DNA of 25,683 bases from Muribaculaceae bacterium. GTDB lineage: Bacteria; Bacteroidota; Bacteroidia; Bacteroidales; Muribaculaceae. The stretch lies in contig JAFYCU010000153.1 in the NCBI GenBank assembly GCA_017545095.1, forward strand, positions 1-25,683, written 5' to 3'. A program made the translations under genes and the position numbers. The notes beneath the pieces were generated by a model, which searched no databases, was not told where the DNA came from, and worked only from the letters and a program-made list of their open reading frames with translations. Shown piece after piece: positions 1-8,588 of the stretch (its first letter is position 1; the number at the start of each line of letters is the position of its first letter).

Positions 1-63
1 CACAAGCTGGGTGAGTTCGCACCCACACGCACCTTCCGTGGACACAGCGGCAACAACAAGTAA
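1..63 (+). CDS. rpsS: Ribosomal protein uS19, C-terminal end (partial)
   Basis: The window opens inside a reading frame that encodes about 20 residues and stops with TAA at 61-63. The residues include GEFAPTRTFRGH, the conserved C-terminal signature of uS19, a protein of the 30S head that works with uS13 near the decoding site. The start lies outside the window. Its position directly before rplV is the standard S10-cluster order, which supports the call despite the short length. Confidence 0.93.
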   Translation, partial: HKLGEFAPTRTFRGHSGNNK

Positions 64-110
64 TGGGCCGGGAATTACATCCTAACAGAAAATAAAAGAA
101 CTAAACAACA

Positions 111-515
111 ATGGGACAAAGAAAACATAAATCTGCCGAACTGAAGAAGGAGGCCCGCCGCAACGTGAGCTTTGCCAAGTTGCGCAACATCCCCAGCTCG
201 CCCCGCAAGATGCGCCTCGTGGCCGACATGGTGCGCGGCGTGGAGGTGTTCAAGGCTCTGGGTCTGCTCCACTTCTCCAACAAGGCAGCTGCTGCCGATG
301 TCGAGAAGCTGCTCAAGTCGGCCATCTCCAATTGGGAACAGAAGAATGGCCAGAAGGCCGAGAGCGGTCAACTCTACATCAAGACGATCATGGTTGACCC
401 TGCTCCGATGCTCAAGCGCCTGCGCCCGGCCCCACAGGGGCGTGGCTACCGCATCCGCAAGCGCTCCAACCACCTGACGATTTTCGTCGACACTATTAAC
501 AATAAAGACGCTTAA
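111..515 (+). CDS. rplV: 50S ribosomal protein uL22
   Basis: A 134-residue basic protein of the uL22 family, which binds 23S rRNA and lines the peptide exit tunnel with its long beta-hairpin. Conserved stretches visible are [14 protein letters not shown] near residues 30-43 and the C-terminal hairpin [17 protein letters not shown] near 106-122. The family is often about 110 residues; the extra length is mostly N-terminal and an added stretch before the hairpin. The start ATG follows an A-rich leader without a Shine-Dalgarno sequence, as is usual for this phylum. It sits between rpsS and rpsC in the S10 cluster, 8 bp before rpsC. Confidence 0.97.
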   Translation: MGQRKHKSAELKKEARRNVSFAKLRNIPSSPRKMRLVADMVRGVEVFKALGLLHFSNKAAAADVEKLLKSAISNWEQKNGQKAESGQLYIKTIMVDPAPMLKRLRPAPQGRGYRIRKRSNHLTIFVDTINNKDA

Positions 516-523
516 TTTGAGAT

Positions 524-1264
524 ATGGGACAGAAAGTAAATCCTATCAGTAATCGTTTAGGTATCGTCCGCGGCTGGGACTCCAGCTGGTTCGGCGGTAA
601 GAATTATGGAGATACTCTGCTCGAAGACAGCAAAATCCGCAAGTATCTCAATGTGCGTCTGGCCAAGGCCAGTGTCTCGCGCATCGTCATCGAGCGCACG
701 CTCAAGCTGGTCACCATCACCATCTGCACCGCTCGTCCGGGTCTGATCATCGGCAAGGGCGGCCAGGAGGTGGACGTGCTGAAGGAGGAGCTCAAGAAGC
801 TCACCAGCAAGGATGTGCAAATCAACATCTACGAGGTGAAGCGCCCCGAGCTCGACGCTCAGATTGTGGCTGCCAACATCGCCCGCCAAATCGAGGGCAA
901 GGTGGCCTATCGCCGCGCAGCCAAGATGGCCATCGCCAACACCATGCGCATGGGTGCCGAGGGCATCAAGATTCAGGTGAACGGACGTCTGAACGGCGCC
1001 GAGATGGCACGTTCCGAGATGTTCAAGGAAGGCCGCACCCCGCTGCACACCCTGCGTGCCGATATCGACTATGCACTCGTGCCCGCTCTCACCAAGGTGG
1101 GGCTCATCGGTGTCAAGGTCTGGATCTGCCGCGGTGAGGTCTATGGCAAGCGCGACCTGGCTCCCAACTTCACCAGTAGCAACGCCGGTGGTGGTCGTGG
1201 CGAGCGTTCAGGACGCGGCGAGCGCCGTGGCGGTTTCCGCAACAAGAAGAACAGCAATCGTTGA
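524..1264 (+). CDS. rpsC: 30S ribosomal protein uS3
   Basis: A 246-residue uS3, part of the mRNA entry channel on the 30S head. The N-terminus [13 protein letters not shown] is typical. A type II KH domain carries the GxxG loop (GKGG, residues 77-80), and the conserved C-terminal domain contains RADIDYA and GVKVWI. The last roughly 25 residues form an Arg/Gly-rich tail ([15 protein letters not shown]), a probably disordered basic extension. Start ATG at 524 lies 8 bp after rplV and lacks a Shine-Dalgarno sequence. Co-transcribed with its neighbours in the S10 cluster. Confidence 0.98.
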   Translation: MGQKVNPISNRLGIVRGWDSSWFGGKNYGDTLLEDSKIRKYLNVRLAKASVSRIVIERTLKLVTITICTARPGLIIGKGGQEVDVLKEELKKLTSKDVQINIYEVKRPELDAQIVAANIARQIEGKVAYRRAAKMAIANTMRMGAEGIKIQVNGRLNGAEMARSEMFKEGRTPLHTLRADIDYALVPALTKVGLIGVKVWICRGEVYGKRDLAPNFTSSNAGGGRGERSGRGERRGGFRNKKNSNR

Positions 1265-1289
1265 ACACTAAGATTTATTCCACAGAACA

Positions 1290-1721
1290 ATGTTACAACC
1301 TAAGAGATTAAGATACAGAAGACCGTCTGACGGCCATCCCCGCCAATACAGCAAGCGCGGCAACCAGCTCGCGTTTGGCTCGTTCGGCATCAAGACGCTT
1401 GAGTCGAAGTGGATCACCGCCCGTCAGATCGAGGCCGCCCGTGTGGCTGTGACACGCTACATGCAGCGTGAGGGTCAGGTGTGGCTGCGCATCTTCCCCG
1501 ACAAACCCTACACCCGCAAGCCTGCCGATGTGCGTATGGGTAAAGGTAAGGGTGATGTAGCCGGATATGTGGCTCCTGTGCACCCCGGACGCATCCTGCT
1601 CGAGGTGGACGGCGTGAGCTTCGACATCGCCAAGGAGGCTCTGCGCCTGGCCGCACAGAAACTCCCCGTGACCACCAAGTTTGTTGTCCGCCGCGACTAC
1701 GACCCCAGTCAGAATGTGTAA
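1290..1721 (+). CDS. rplP: 50S ribosomal protein uL16
   Basis: A 143-residue uL16, which helps position tRNA at the A site and the central protuberance. Recognised by the N-terminal [11 protein letters not shown], the [11 protein letters not shown] block, the [21 protein letters not shown] block and the C-terminal [12 protein letters not shown]. Length is normal for the family. It follows rpsC by 25 bp and precedes rpmC by 21 bp, the standard S10-cluster order. Start ATG at 1290 has only an A-rich upstream stretch. Confidence 0.98.
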   Translation: MLQPKRLRYRRPSDGHPRQYSKRGNQLAFGSFGIKTLESKWITARQIEAARVAVTRYMQREGQVWLRIFPDKPYTRKPADVRMGKGKGDVAGYVAPVHPGRILLEVDGVSFDIAKEALRLAAQKLPVTTKFVVRRDYDPSQNV

Positions 1722-1742
1722 TTTTGGTAACTTGACACGATT

Positions 1743-1940
1743 ATGAAGAAAGAGAATCTCAAGGAACTGAGCGACAAGGAATTGCTCGACCGCCTGTATG
1801 CTGCCGAGAGCGAGTATCAGCAGGAGAAGATCCAGCATGCCATCTCGCCGCTCGACAACCCCGCCAAGATCACAGCTGACCGTCGCATGATTGCACGCAT
1901 CAAGACTGAGATCCGGGCACGTGAATTGAACATTAAATAA
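1743..1940 (+). CDS. rpmC: 50S ribosomal protein uL29
   Basis: A 65-residue, highly charged, all-helical protein matching uL29, which sits at the polypeptide exit site and serves as a docking point for trigger factor and SRP. It shows the family's two-helix hairpin pattern: LKELSDKELLDRLYAAESEYQQEKIQHA, then DNPAKITADRRMIARIKTEIRARE. Gene order rplP-rpmC-rpsQ is the universal one. Length is normal. Confidence 0.96.
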   Translation: MKKENLKELSDKELLDRLYAAESEYQQEKIQHAISPLDNPAKITADRRMIARIKTEIRARELNIK

Positions 1941-1955
1941 TCCCAAGCGACGACT

Positions 1956-2213
1956 ATGGAAAAAAGAAATTTGAGAAAGGAGAGAATTGGGGTTGTTTCC
2001 AGCAACAAGGGTGACAAGACCATCACCGTGACCGTGAAGTGGAAGGAGAAACACCCCATCTACGGCAAGTTCGTCAACAAGACGAAGAAGTACCACGCTC
2101 ATGATGAGAAGAACGAGTGCAACGTGGGCGACACCGTGCGTGTGATGGAGACCCGTCCACTGAGCAAGACCAAGAGATGGAGATTAGTAGAAATCATCGA
2201 AAAAGCGAAGTAA
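1956..2213 (+). CDS. rpsQ: 30S ribosomal protein uS17
   Basis: An 85-residue OB-fold protein of the uS17 family, a primary 16S rRNA binder in the 30S body. The signature appears as [19 protein letters not shown] and [14 protein letters not shown], then [23 protein letters not shown]. Normal length. It ends the S10 cluster, and rplN follows 9 bp later, so the S10 and spc clusters look fused into one transcription unit. Confidence 0.97.
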   Translation: MEKRNLRKERIGVVSSNKGDKTITVTVKWKEKHPIYGKFVNKTKKYHAHDEKNECNVGDTVRVMETRPLSKTKRWRLVEIIEKAK

Positions 2214-2222
2214 TTAGTAGTT

Positions 2223-2588
2223 ATGATACAGACTGAATCAAGATTGAACGTGGCCGACAACAGCGGTGCTCGCGAGGTGCTGTGCATCCGCGTGCTCGGC
2301 GGCACCGGACGCCGCTACGCGTCGGTGGGCGATGTGATTGTGGTCACCGTCAAGAACGCCGTCCCGGCATCGGAGGTCAAGAAAGGCACGGTGTCGCGTG
2401 CCGTGGTGGTGCGCACCAAGAAAGAGGTGCGCCGCGCCGACGGCTCCTACATCCGTTTCGACGACAACGCCTGCGTGCTGCTCAACAACGCCGGCGAGCT
2501 CCGTGGAACGCGCATCTTTGGACCCGTGGCCCGCGAGCTGCGCGCCACCAACATGAAAATTGTGTCGCTCGCACCCGAGGTGCTTTAA
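2223..2588 (+). CDS. rplN: 50S ribosomal protein uL14
   Basis: A 121-residue uL14, which forms intersubunit bridges and is the contact site for the silencing factor RsfS. Family hallmarks are [19 protein letters not shown] at the N-terminus, the [15 protein letters not shown] block, and FGPVARELR near the C-terminus. Normal length. It is the first gene of the spc cluster and is followed 33 bp later by rplX. Confidence 0.98.
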   Translation: MIQTESRLNVADNSGAREVLCIRVLGGTGRRYASVGDVIVVTVKNAVPASEVKKGTVSRAVVVRTKKEVRRADGSYIRFDDNACVLLNNAGELRGTRIFGPVARELRATNMKIVSLAPEVL

Positions 2589-2621
2589 TCATTAACCAGC
2601 TTAAATTTTCACACTACAGTA

Positions 2622-2942
2622 GTGGGTAAGTTACACATTAAGAAAAACGACACCGTGTGCGTGCTCGCAGGCGACGACAAAGGACGAACCGGTCGCGTGC
2701 TCAGCGTCGACACCAAGAAGGGTCGCGCTGTGGTCGAGGGCATCAACATGGTCAAGAAGTCGGTGAAGCCCAGCGCACAGAACCCCCAGGGTGGTTTCGT
2801 CGAGACCGAGGCCCCTATCCACATGAGCAACCTCAACGTGGTGGACCCCAAGACGAAGAAGCCCACTCGCGTTGGATATAAGCGCGATGAGAACGGCAAG
2901 AAAGTACGTTATTCTAAAAAGTCAGGAGAGGAGATCAAGTAA
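2622..2942 (+). CDS. rplX: 50S ribosomal protein uL24 (GTG start)
   Basis: A 106-residue uL24, an early assembly initiator binding 23S rRNA domain I. The KOW motif lies in [18 protein letters not shown] near residues 10-27, and the conserved [18 protein letters not shown] block follows. The start is GTG at 2622: the residues GKLHIKKND that follow are the conserved N-terminus, and no ATG upstream in frame would fit. A GTG start may lower initiation. The stop codon overlaps the rplE start by one base (TAATG), so the two are probably translationally coupled. Confidence 0.96.
   Translation: MGKLHIKKNDTVCVLAGDDKGRTGRVLSVDTKKGRAVVEGINMVKKSVKPSAQNPQGGFVETEAPIHMSNLNVVDPKTKKPTRVGYKRDENGKKVRYSKKSGEEIK
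2924..2933 (+). promoter_or_regulatory. Shine-Dalgarno site for rplE
   Basis: Two consecutive AGGAG motifs (2924-2928 and 2929-2933) lie inside the last codons of rplX; the second is 8 nt before the rplE ATG. Good Shine-Dalgarno sites are rare in this locus, so this one may aid re-initiation at the overlapping start. Confidence 0.6.
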
Positions 2943-3481
2943 TGACAACGCTCAAGAAACAATACGACGAAGTGATTGCTCCCGCATTGATGAAGCAATT
3001 CAACTACACAACACCGATGCAGATTCCTCGTCTGGTGAAAATCGTCCTCAACGAGGGTCTGGGTGACGCCACCCAAGACAAGAAAATCATCGAAACCGCT
3101 ATCAACGAGCTCACTGCCATCACCGGTCAGAAGGCCGTGCAGACACTCTCGAAGAAGGATATCTCCAACTTCAAGGTGCGCAAGAAGATGCCCATCGGCG
3201 CCCGCGTCACCCTGCGTCGCGACCGCATGTATGAGTTCATGGAGCGTTTCATCCGCATCGCCCTGCCGCGCATCCGCGACTTCAAGGGCATCAGCGGCAA
3301 GCTCGACGGACGAGGCAACTACACCGTGGGTGTCTCGGAGCAGATCATCTTCCCCGAGATCAACATCGACAGCGTGACCCGCATGAATGGCCTGAACATC
3401 ACCTTTGTCACCACCGCTCGCACCGACGAGGAGGGCTACGCTCTGCTCAAGGAGTTCGGACTCCCGTTTAACAACAAATAA
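2942..3481 (+). CDS. rplE: 50S ribosomal protein uL5
   Basis: A 179-residue uL5, which binds 5S rRNA in the central protuberance and contacts P-site tRNA. Conserved blocks seen are [78 protein letters not shown], and the C-terminal [20 protein letters not shown]. Normal length. The start ATG shares one base with the rplX stop and has two AGGAG motifs just upstream. Followed 13 bp later by rpsN. Confidence 0.98.
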   Translation: MTTLKKQYDEVIAPALMKQFNYTTPMQIPRLVKIVLNEGLGDATQDKKIIETAINELTAITGQKAVQTLSKKDISNFKVRKKMPIGARVTLRRDRMYEFMERFIRIALPRIRDFKGISGKLDGRGNYTVGVSEQIIFPEINIDSVTRMNGLNITFVTTARTDEEGYALLKEFGLPFNNK

Positions 3482-3494
3482 TCAAGAATCTACT

Positions 3495-3764
3495 ATGGCA
3501 AAAGAATCGATGAAGGCCCGCCAGGTCAAGAGGTTGAAACTCGTTGCTAAGTATGCCGCCAAGCGCGCCGAGCTCAAGAAGGCCGGCGACTATGAGGCTC
3601 TTCAGGCTCTGCCCAAGAACGCCTCGCCCGTGCGACTGCACAACCGTTGCAAAATCTCTGGACGTCCCAAGGGTTACATGCGTCAGTTCGGCATCTCTCG
3701 TATCGACTTCCGCGAAATGGCCTCGCACGGCCTCATTCCCGGTGTCAAGAAAGCCAGCTGGTGA
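3495..3764 (+). CDS. rpsN: 30S ribosomal protein uS14, zinc-free type
   Basis: An 89-residue uS14 of the 30S head. The ATG at 3495 is chosen because [13 protein letters not shown] is the conserved N-terminus; the frame is open further upstream, inside rplE, but that part is not conserved. The C-terminal block [43 protein letters not shown] sequence is present (residues 55-89) with only one Cys, so this is the long, zinc-independent form, unlike the 61-residue CxxC form. It is followed by an unusually long 119-bp gap before rpsH. Confidence 0.97.
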   Translation: MAKESMKARQVKRLKLVAKYAAKRAELKKAGDYEALQALPKNASPVRLHNRCKISGRPKGYMRQFGISRIDFREMASHGLIPGVKKASW

Positions 3765-3883
3765 CCTGTGCAACATGCAGTAAAAAAGCAAAGCATTATT
3801 TTCTTATTTTTAAGTATTAAATATTGTTCGGGTGGCGCACCGTGTCGCGCCCGCTCCGAATCAATTTAAACGACAAAAAAACA
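3765..3883 (+). promoter_or_regulatory. Long rpsN-rpsH spacer with AT-rich block and hairpin
   Basis: This 119-bp spacer interrupts a cluster in which most gaps are under 35 bp. It holds an AT-rich stretch (3781-3828), then a GC-rich hairpin: GGCGC at 3834-3838 pairs exactly with GCGCC at 3847-3851 around an 8-nt loop. No clear TAnnTTTG box was found, so a promoter is uncertain. The hairpin could be a leader for rpsH-rplF and later genes, perhaps bound by uS8 by analogy with E. coli spc control; that is inference. Confidence 0.4.
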
Positions 3884-4282
3884 ATGACAGATCCTATTGC
3901 AGATTATCTGACTAGACTGAGGAATGCGATCAGGGCACAACACCGTGTCGTTGAAATCCCTTCTTCGAAAATCAAGAAAGAGATCACCAAGATTCTCTTC
4001 GACCAGGGCTACATCCTCAACTACAAGTTCGTTGAGAACGACACCCCCTCGGGTGCCATCAAAATCGCCCTCAAGTACGACCCCGTCGACAAGGTGAACG
4101 CCATCAAGTGCCTCACCCGTGTGTCGCGTCCGGGTCTGCGCCAGTACACTGGCTACAAGGACATGCCCCGCGTGCTTAACGGACTGGGCATCGCCATCAT
4201 CAGCACCAGCAAGGGTGTGATGACCAACAAGCAGGCCAAAGCCGAGAAAATCGGTGGCGAAGTTTTGTGTTACGTTTATTAA
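3884..4282 (+). CDS. rpsH: 30S ribosomal protein uS8
   Basis: A 132-residue uS8, a 16S rRNA central-domain binder and, in E. coli, the translational repressor of the spc operon. ATG at 3884 is chosen because TDPIADYLTRLRNA is the conserved N-terminus. The upstream frame stays open to a TTG at 3824, but that part is the leader hairpin. The C-terminus carries the RVSRPGLRQY and GLGIAIISTSKGVMTNKQAKAEKIGGEVLCYVY-type signature, with the STSKGVMT motif. Normal length. The stop lies inside the run leading to the rplF Shine-Dalgarno site. Confidence 0.97.
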   Translation: MTDPIADYLTRLRNAIRAQHRVVEIPSSKIKKEITKILFDQGYILNYKFVENDTPSGAIKIALKYDPVDKVNAIKCLTRVSRPGLRQYTGYKDMPRVLNGLGIAIISTSKGVMTNKQAKAEKIGGEVLCYVY

Positions 4283-4284
4283 AA

Positions 4285-4291
4285 AAGGAGG
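4285..4291 (+). promoter_or_regulatory. Strong Shine-Dalgarno site for rplF
   Basis: AAGGAGG at 4285-4291 is a near-perfect match to the 16S 3' end, 8 nt before the rplF ATG at 4300. Most genes in this cluster start after plain A-rich leaders, so this site stands out. It also fixes ATG 4300 as the start rather than the in-frame TTG at 4267. Confidence 0.75.
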
Positions 4292-4299
4292 GTACAGCT

Positions 4300-4854
4300 A
4301 TGTCAAGAATCGGTAAATTACCTATCGCGTTACCCGCTGGCGTAACCATTGATATGAAAGACAACGTCCTGACCGTGAAAGGTCCCAAGGGCGAACTCAA
4401 GCAGGCAGTGAACCCCAACATCAAGGTCGAGGTTGAGGATGGTCACATTGTGGTGAGCCGTCCCAACGACGAGCGTGAGTCGCGTGCACAGCACGGCCTC
4501 TATCGTGCGCTCATCAACAACATGGTGACCGGTGTGAGCACGGGTTTCAAGAAAGAGCTCGAGATCGTGGGTGTTGGTTACAAGGCCGAGAGCAAAGGAC
4601 AGAACCTGGAGCTCACGCTGGGCTACTCGCACATGATTGTGATGCAGATGCCCCCCGAGGTCAAGGTCGAGGCCAAGACCGAGCGCAACAAGAACCCGCT
4701 CATCACCCTCGAGTCGTGCGACAAGCAGCTCCTGGGCCAGATCTGCGCCAAGATACGCTCCTTCCGCAAGCCCGAACCCTACAAGGGCAAGGGTGTTAAG
4801 TTTGTCGGCGAGGTCATTCGCCGCAAGTCTGGTAAAACGGCTGCTGCCAAATAA
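4300..4854 (+). CDS. rplF: 50S ribosomal protein uL6
   Basis: A 184-residue uL6, which sits near the factor-binding stalk base and the sarcin-ricin loop. The start is the ATG at 4300 (MSRIGKLPIALPAGV), supported by the strong Shine-Dalgarno site. Two tandem uL6 folds are visible: residues about 1-80 with LTVKGPKGELKQ, and about 85-180 with GVGYKAESKGQNLELTLGYSH and RSFRKPEPYKGKGVKF. Length is close to the family norm. rplR follows 13 bp later. Confidence 0.98.
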   Translation: MSRIGKLPIALPAGVTIDMKDNVLTVKGPKGELKQAVNPNIKVEVEDGHIVVSRPNDERESRAQHGLYRALINNMVTGVSTGFKKELEIVGVGYKAESKGQNLELTLGYSHMIVMQMPPEVKVEAKTERNKNPLITLESCDKQLLGQICAKIRSFRKPEPYKGKGVKFVGEVIRRKSGKTAAAK

Positions 4855-4867
4855 ATAAGAAAACATC

Positions 4868-5209
4868 ATGATATCGAAAACTGAAAGACGAAATAAAATC
4901 AAGGCCCGCATCCGTGGTCGCATCAGTGGCACTGCCCAGCGTCCTCGTCTGTGCGTGTTCAGAAGTAACAAGCAGATTTATGCCCAGCTTATCGACGACC
5001 AGGCCGGCAACACGCTCGTGAGTGCATCGTCGAAGGGTATCGAACAAGGCACCAAGTGCGAAATCGCTGCCCAGGTGGGCGAATTGGTCGCCAAGAAGGC
5101 TCTCGAGGCCGGCATCGACACTGTGGTGTTCGACCGCAACGGCTTCCTGTTCCATGGTAGAATCAAATCACTGGCTGACGGCGCTCGCAAAGGAGGCCTT
5201 AAATTCTAA
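4868..5209 (+). CDS. rplR: 50S ribosomal protein uL18
   Basis: A 113-residue uL18, the 5S rRNA partner of uL5 in the central protuberance. Evidence: an N-terminal basic stretch [37 protein letters not shown], the middle block [10 protein letters not shown], and the C-terminus [28 protein letters not shown], which is the diagnostic end of the family. Normal length; no Shine-Dalgarno site. It is 5 bp ahead of rpsE. Confidence 0.98.
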   Translation: MISKTERRNKIKARIRGRISGTAQRPRLCVFRSNKQIYAQLIDDQAGNTLVSASSKGIEQGTKCEIAAQVGELVAKKALEAGIDTVVFDRNGFLFHGRIKSLADGARKGGLKF

Positions 5210-5214
5210 ACGCA

Positions 5215-5733
5215 ATGATCAAGAAGAATAACAAAGTTAAGATTGCAAGCGATATCGAACTGAAGGACCGTCTGGTGGCCATCAACCGCACCACCAAGGT
5301 GACCAAGGGTGGTCGCACCTTCACGTTTGCTGCTATCGTCGTCGTGGGCGACGGCAACGGTGTCATCGGCTACGGCCTGGGTAAGGCCAATGAGGTCACC
5401 ACCGCCATTGCCAAGGGCGTGGAGATGGCCAAGAAGAATCTCATCAAGGTTCCCGTGCACAAGGGTACTATCCCCCACGAGCAGGTTGCCAAGTTTGGCG
5501 GCAGCCGCGTGATCATGATGCCCGCCACCCCGGGTACCGGTGTGAAGGCCGGTGGTGCTATGCGTGCCGTGTTTGAGAGCATCGGTGTCACCGATGTGAT
5601 TTGCAAGTCCAAAGGCTCGTCCAACCCGCACAATCTGGTCAAGGCCACACTCAAGGCTCTTGACGAGATGCGCGACCCGATGACCGTGGCTCACTATCGC
5701 GGTGTGTCGCTCGACAAGGTGTTTAACGGATAA
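5215..5733 (+). CDS. rpsE: 30S ribosomal protein uS5
   Basis: A 172-residue uS5, which shapes the mRNA entry channel and affects decoding accuracy. The N-terminal double-stranded-RNA-binding-like domain has [46 protein letters not shown], and the C-terminal domain has [46 protein letters not shown]. Both are textbook uS5. Normal length. Start ATG at 5215 follows rplR by 5 bp. Confidence 0.98.
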   Translation: MIKKNNKVKIASDIELKDRLVAINRTTKVTKGGRTFTFAAIVVVGDGNGVIGYGLGKANEVTTAIAKGVEMAKKNLIKVPVHKGTIPHEQVAKFGGSRVIMMPATPGTGVKAGGAMRAVFESIGVTDVICKSKGSSNPHNLVKATLKALDEMRDPMTVAHYRGVSLDKVFNG

Positions 5734-5749
5734 ACAGCGATTCAACATT

Positions 5750-5935
5750 ATGGCTAAGATACAAATCAAGCAAGTGAAAAGCCGCATCAACCGCCCCGAG
5801 CGTCAGAAACGCACGCTCGACGCGCTGGGACTGCGCAAGATGAACCAGGTCGTCACCCACGAGGCTACCCCCGACATCCTGGGTATGGTTAACAAGGTGC
5901 GCCACCTCGTACAGGTGACCGAGGTCGTTGAATGA
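5750..5935 (+). CDS. rpmD: 50S ribosomal protein uL30
   Basis: A 61-residue uL30, bound to 23S rRNA near the 5S site. ATG at 5750 is chosen because AKIQIKQVKSRINRPERQKRTLDALGLRKMNQVV matches the whole conserved protein; the frame extends back into rpsE, which is not conserved. Ends VNKVRHLVQVTEVVE. Normal length. rplO follows after 18 bp. Confidence 0.97.
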   Translation: MAKIQIKQVKSRINRPERQKRTLDALGLRKMNQVVTHEATPDILGMVNKVRHLVQVTEVVE

Positions 5936-5953
5936 TAAAAACAAATAACGATT

Positions 5954-6400
5954 ATGGAATTACATAACTTACAACCCGCTGTCGGTTCAAACAAGAAGAA
6001 ACGTCGCATTGGCCGTGGTCCCGGTTCGGGCAAGGGCGGAACATCAACGCGTGGCCACAAGGGCGCCAAGTCGCGCTCGGGCTACAAGCGCAAAGCTGGC
6101 TTTGAGGGTGGACAGATGCCACTCCAGCGCCGACTGCCCAAGTACGGTTTCAAGAACATCAACCGTGTGGAGTACAAGGCTGTCAACATCCAAACCATCG
6201 CCGCTCTGGCCGAGAAGAACGGTCTCGACACCGTTACCATCGCCGATCTGGTGAATGCCGGCCTCGTGCGCAAGAACCAGCTCGTGAAGGTGCTGGGCAT
6301 GGGCGAGCTCACCAAGAAGCTCGACATCCAGGCCAACGCCTGCTCCAAGAAAGCCGAAGAGATTATCACCGCTGCCGGTGGTCAAATCACTAAAGTTTAA
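5954..6400 (+). CDS. rplO: 50S ribosomal protein uL15
   Basis: A 148-residue uL15, a late-assembly 23S rRNA binder. The N-terminal MELHNLQPAVGSNKKKRRIGRGPGSGKGGTSTRGHKGAKSR-type Gly/Arg/Lys-rich extension is diagnostic, as is FEGGQMPLQRRLPKYGFKN. The C-terminal globular part ends with CSKKAEEIITAAGGQITKV. Normal length. Only 6 bp separate it from secY, the usual coupling of uL15 with the translocon gene. Confidence 0.98.
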   Translation: MELHNLQPAVGSNKKKRRIGRGPGSGKGGTSTRGHKGAKSRSGYKRKAGFEGGQMPLQRRLPKYGFKNINRVEYKAVNIQTIAALAEKNGLDTVTIADLVNAGLVRKNQLVKVLGMGELTKKLDIQANACSKKAEEIITAAGGQITKV

Positions 6401-6406
6401 AAACTG

Positions 6407-7744
6407 ATGAAACTTATTCAAACTATTAAGAACATCTGGAAGATTGAAGAGCTGCGCCGCCGCTTGACCATCACATTCCTGTTCGTGCTTGTGTACCGAC
6501 TGGGATGTTTCGTTGTGCTGCCCGGCATCAGCCCTCAAGACCTGGAGGCCATGCGTAATTTCACCAACAGTGGACTTATGCAGCTGCTTGACATGTTCTC
6601 GGGTGGTGCCTTCTCCCAGGCTTCAATCTTCGCATTGGGTATCATGCCCTACATCACCGCGTCGATTGTCATCCAGCTGATGGGAATGGTTGTCCCGCAG
6701 TTCCAGAAGATGCAGCGCGAGGGTGAGAGCGGCCGCATGAAACTCAATCAGTACACCCGCTACCTCACGGTGCTGATTCTGCTCGTGCAGGCTCCGGCCT
6801 ATCTGGTCAACCTCCAGTATCAGGTCAATGCTGCTGGCGGACACGCCCACATCGGGTGGCCCATGATGGTCTTCCTCTCGATTGTGCTCACCGCAGGTGC
6901 CATGTTCATCATGTGGCTTGGCGAGAAGATCACCGACAAGGGTATCGGCAACGGTATTTCAATCATCATTCTCGTGGGTATCATCGCCCGCTTCCCGGGT
7001 GCTGTGGTGCAGGAGTTCACCAGCCGTTTGAACACGGCCCAGGGTGGTCTCGTGATGTTCCTGGTCGAGATTGTCATCCTGTTTGCCGTCACCGCAGGTG
7101 CTGTGATGCTTGTGCAGGGCACGCGCAAGGTGCCCGTGCAGTATGCCAAACGCATCGTGGGTAACAAGCAGTATGGCGGCGCTCGCCAGTACATCCCCCT
7201 GAAGGTGAATGCAGCCAACGTGATGCCTATCATCTTTGCCCAGGCTCTCATGTTCATCCCCATCACGCTCGCCGGATTCGGTGCCCGTGGTTCCGAGGGT
7301 GGCTTCTGGAGCGGCTTTGCAGCCACATTCAGCGACATGAACGGCTTCTGGTACAACTTCGTCTATTTCCTGATGATTCTCGCGTTCACCTATTTCTACA
7401 CTGCCATCACCGTCCGTCCCAAGGACATGGCCGAGCAGATGAAGAAGAACAGCGGTTTCATTCCGGGCATCAAGCCGGGCAAGAAGACCGAAGAGTATCT
7501 CGACAGTATTATGTCGCGCATCACCCTGCCGGGTTCTATCTTCCTGGGCATTGTGGCCATTCTGCCTGCTTTCGCACGTTTCTTTGGCGTGAACCAGCAG
7601 TTCGCCCAGTTCTTCGGCGGCACCTCGCTGCTGATTATCGTGGGTGTGGTGCTCGACACGCTCCAGCAGATTGAAACCCACCTGATGATGCACCACTACG
7701 ATGGTCTCATGAAGTCGGGTAAGCTCAAAGGACGTTCGCGTTGA
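6407..7744 (+). CDS. secY: Sec translocase channel subunit SecY
   Basis: A 445-residue polytopic membrane protein, the channel of the SecYEG translocon, which moves unfolded proteins across or into the inner membrane with SecA or the ribosome. Ten hydrophobic segments are visible. Signatures are the plug region TNSGLMQLLDMFSGGAFSQASIFALGIMPYITASI, the GNGISIIILVGI segment of the middle helices, and the cytoplasmic loop RPKDMAEQMKKNSGFIPGIKPGKKTEEYL, which contacts SecA and the ribosome. Length is normal. It sits between rplO and map, as in most bacteria. Confidence 0.98.
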   Translation: MKLIQTIKNIWKIEELRRRLTITFLFVLVYRLGCFVVLPGISPQDLEAMRNFTNSGLMQLLDMFSGGAFSQASIFALGIMPYITASIVIQLMGMVVPQFQKMQREGESGRMKLNQYTRYLTVLILLVQAPAYLVNLQYQVNAAGGHAHIGWPMMVFLSIVLTAGAMFIMWLGEKITDKGIGNGISIIILVGIIARFPGAVVQEFTSRLNTAQGGLVMFLVEIVILFAVTAGAVMLVQGTRKVPVQYAKRIVGNKQYGGARQYIPLKVNAANVMPIIFAQALMFIPITLAGFGARGSEGGFWSGFAATFSDMNGFWYNFVYFLMILAFTYFYTAITVRPKDMAEQMKKNSGFIPGIKPGKKTEEYLDSIMSRITLPGSIFLGIVAILPAFARFFGVNQQFAQFFGGTSLLIIVGVVLDTLQQIETHLMMHHYDGLMKSGKLKGRSR

Positions 7745-7759
7745 TTCACGCGTAAGATG

Positions 7760-7766
7760 AAAGGAG
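7760..7766 (+). promoter_or_regulatory. Shine-Dalgarno site for map
   Basis: AAAGGAG at 7760-7766 lies 7 nt before the map ATG at 7774. It is one of only three clear Shine-Dalgarno sites in the ribosomal cluster and supports the chosen start. Confidence 0.65.
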
Positions 7767-7773
7767 TTACAGC

Positions 7774-8559
7774 ATGATTTATCTCAAGACCGACGAAGAG
7801 ATTGAGTTGCTGCGTGAGGCAAACCTCGTGGTGTCACGCACGCTGGCCGAAGTGGCCAAGCACGTGGCACCCGGGGTGACCACACGCCGCCTCAACCAGG
7901 TGGCCGACGACTACATCCGTTCGCAGGATTGTGTGCCGGGCTTCCTGGGGCTCTATGGCTTCCCGGCTTCGGTGTGCATCTCGGTCAACGAGAATGTGGT
8001 GCATGGCATCCCGTCGAACTACGCCCTCCGCGAGGGCGACATCGTGTCGGTCGACTGCGGTGCGGTCACCAAGGCCGGCTTCAACGGCGACTCCACCTAC
8101 ACCTTCTGTGTGGGTGAGGTGAGCGACGAAGTGCTTGCGCTCTTGCGCACCACCAAGGAGAGCCTGTATGTGGGTATTGAGAAAGCCGTGCCGGGCAATC
8201 GCATCGGCGACATTGGCAATGCCGTGCAAACCTATTGCGAGAAGCGAGGCTACAGCGTGGTGCGCGAGTTGTGCGGCCACGGTGTGGGCAAGAAGCTCCA
8301 CGAAGACCCCGAGGTGCCGAACTATGGCCGCCGGGGAACGGGCGCACTCATCCGCAATGGCATGTGCATCGCCATCGAGCCGATGATCAACATGGGCAGC
8401 AAGAACATCGTCACCGAGGGTGACGGCTGGACCTGCCGCACACGCGACCGCAAGCCCAGCGCTCATTTTGAGCATTCCATAGCTGTGCATCACGGCAAGC
8501 CCGACATCCTCTCCTCGTTCGACTACATCCAGGAGGTGCTCGGCGACCGTTTCATCTGA
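7774..8559 (+). CDS. map: Methionine aminopeptidase, type I
   Basis: A 261-residue cytosolic metalloenzyme that removes the initiator methionine from new proteins. The two-metal site is complete: D94 and D106 (in the VDCGA...NGD stretch), H169 (CGHGVG), E202 (AIEPMI) and E233 (HFEHSIAV); H77 in VVHGIP is the substrate-contacting histidine. The D94-D106 spacing is 12 residues, one more than the 11 I recall for E. coli (D97/D108), a small turn insertion. No N-terminal zinc-finger extension, so it is the short bacterial type Ia. Located after secY, the usual place. Confidence 0.97.
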   Translation: MIYLKTDEEIELLREANLVVSRTLAEVAKHVAPGVTTRRLNQVADDYIRSQDCVPGFLGLYGFPASVCISVNENVVHGIPSNYALREGDIVSVDCGAVTKAGFNGDSTYTFCVGEVSDEVLALLRTTKESLYVGIEKAVPGNRIGDIGNAVQTYCEKRGYSVVRELCGHGVGKKLHEDPEVPNYGRRGTGALIRNGMCIAIEPMINMGSKNIVTEGDGWTCRTRDRKPSAHFEHSIAVHHGKPDILSSFDYIQEVLGDRFI

Positions 8560-8588
8560 TAACTCACTTTTATTGCGAAATATAACCT

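Noticed and set aside
1308..2102. 264-codon open frame antisense to rplP, rpmC and rpsQ
   Set aside because: It crosses three conserved ribosomal genes and shows no family features.
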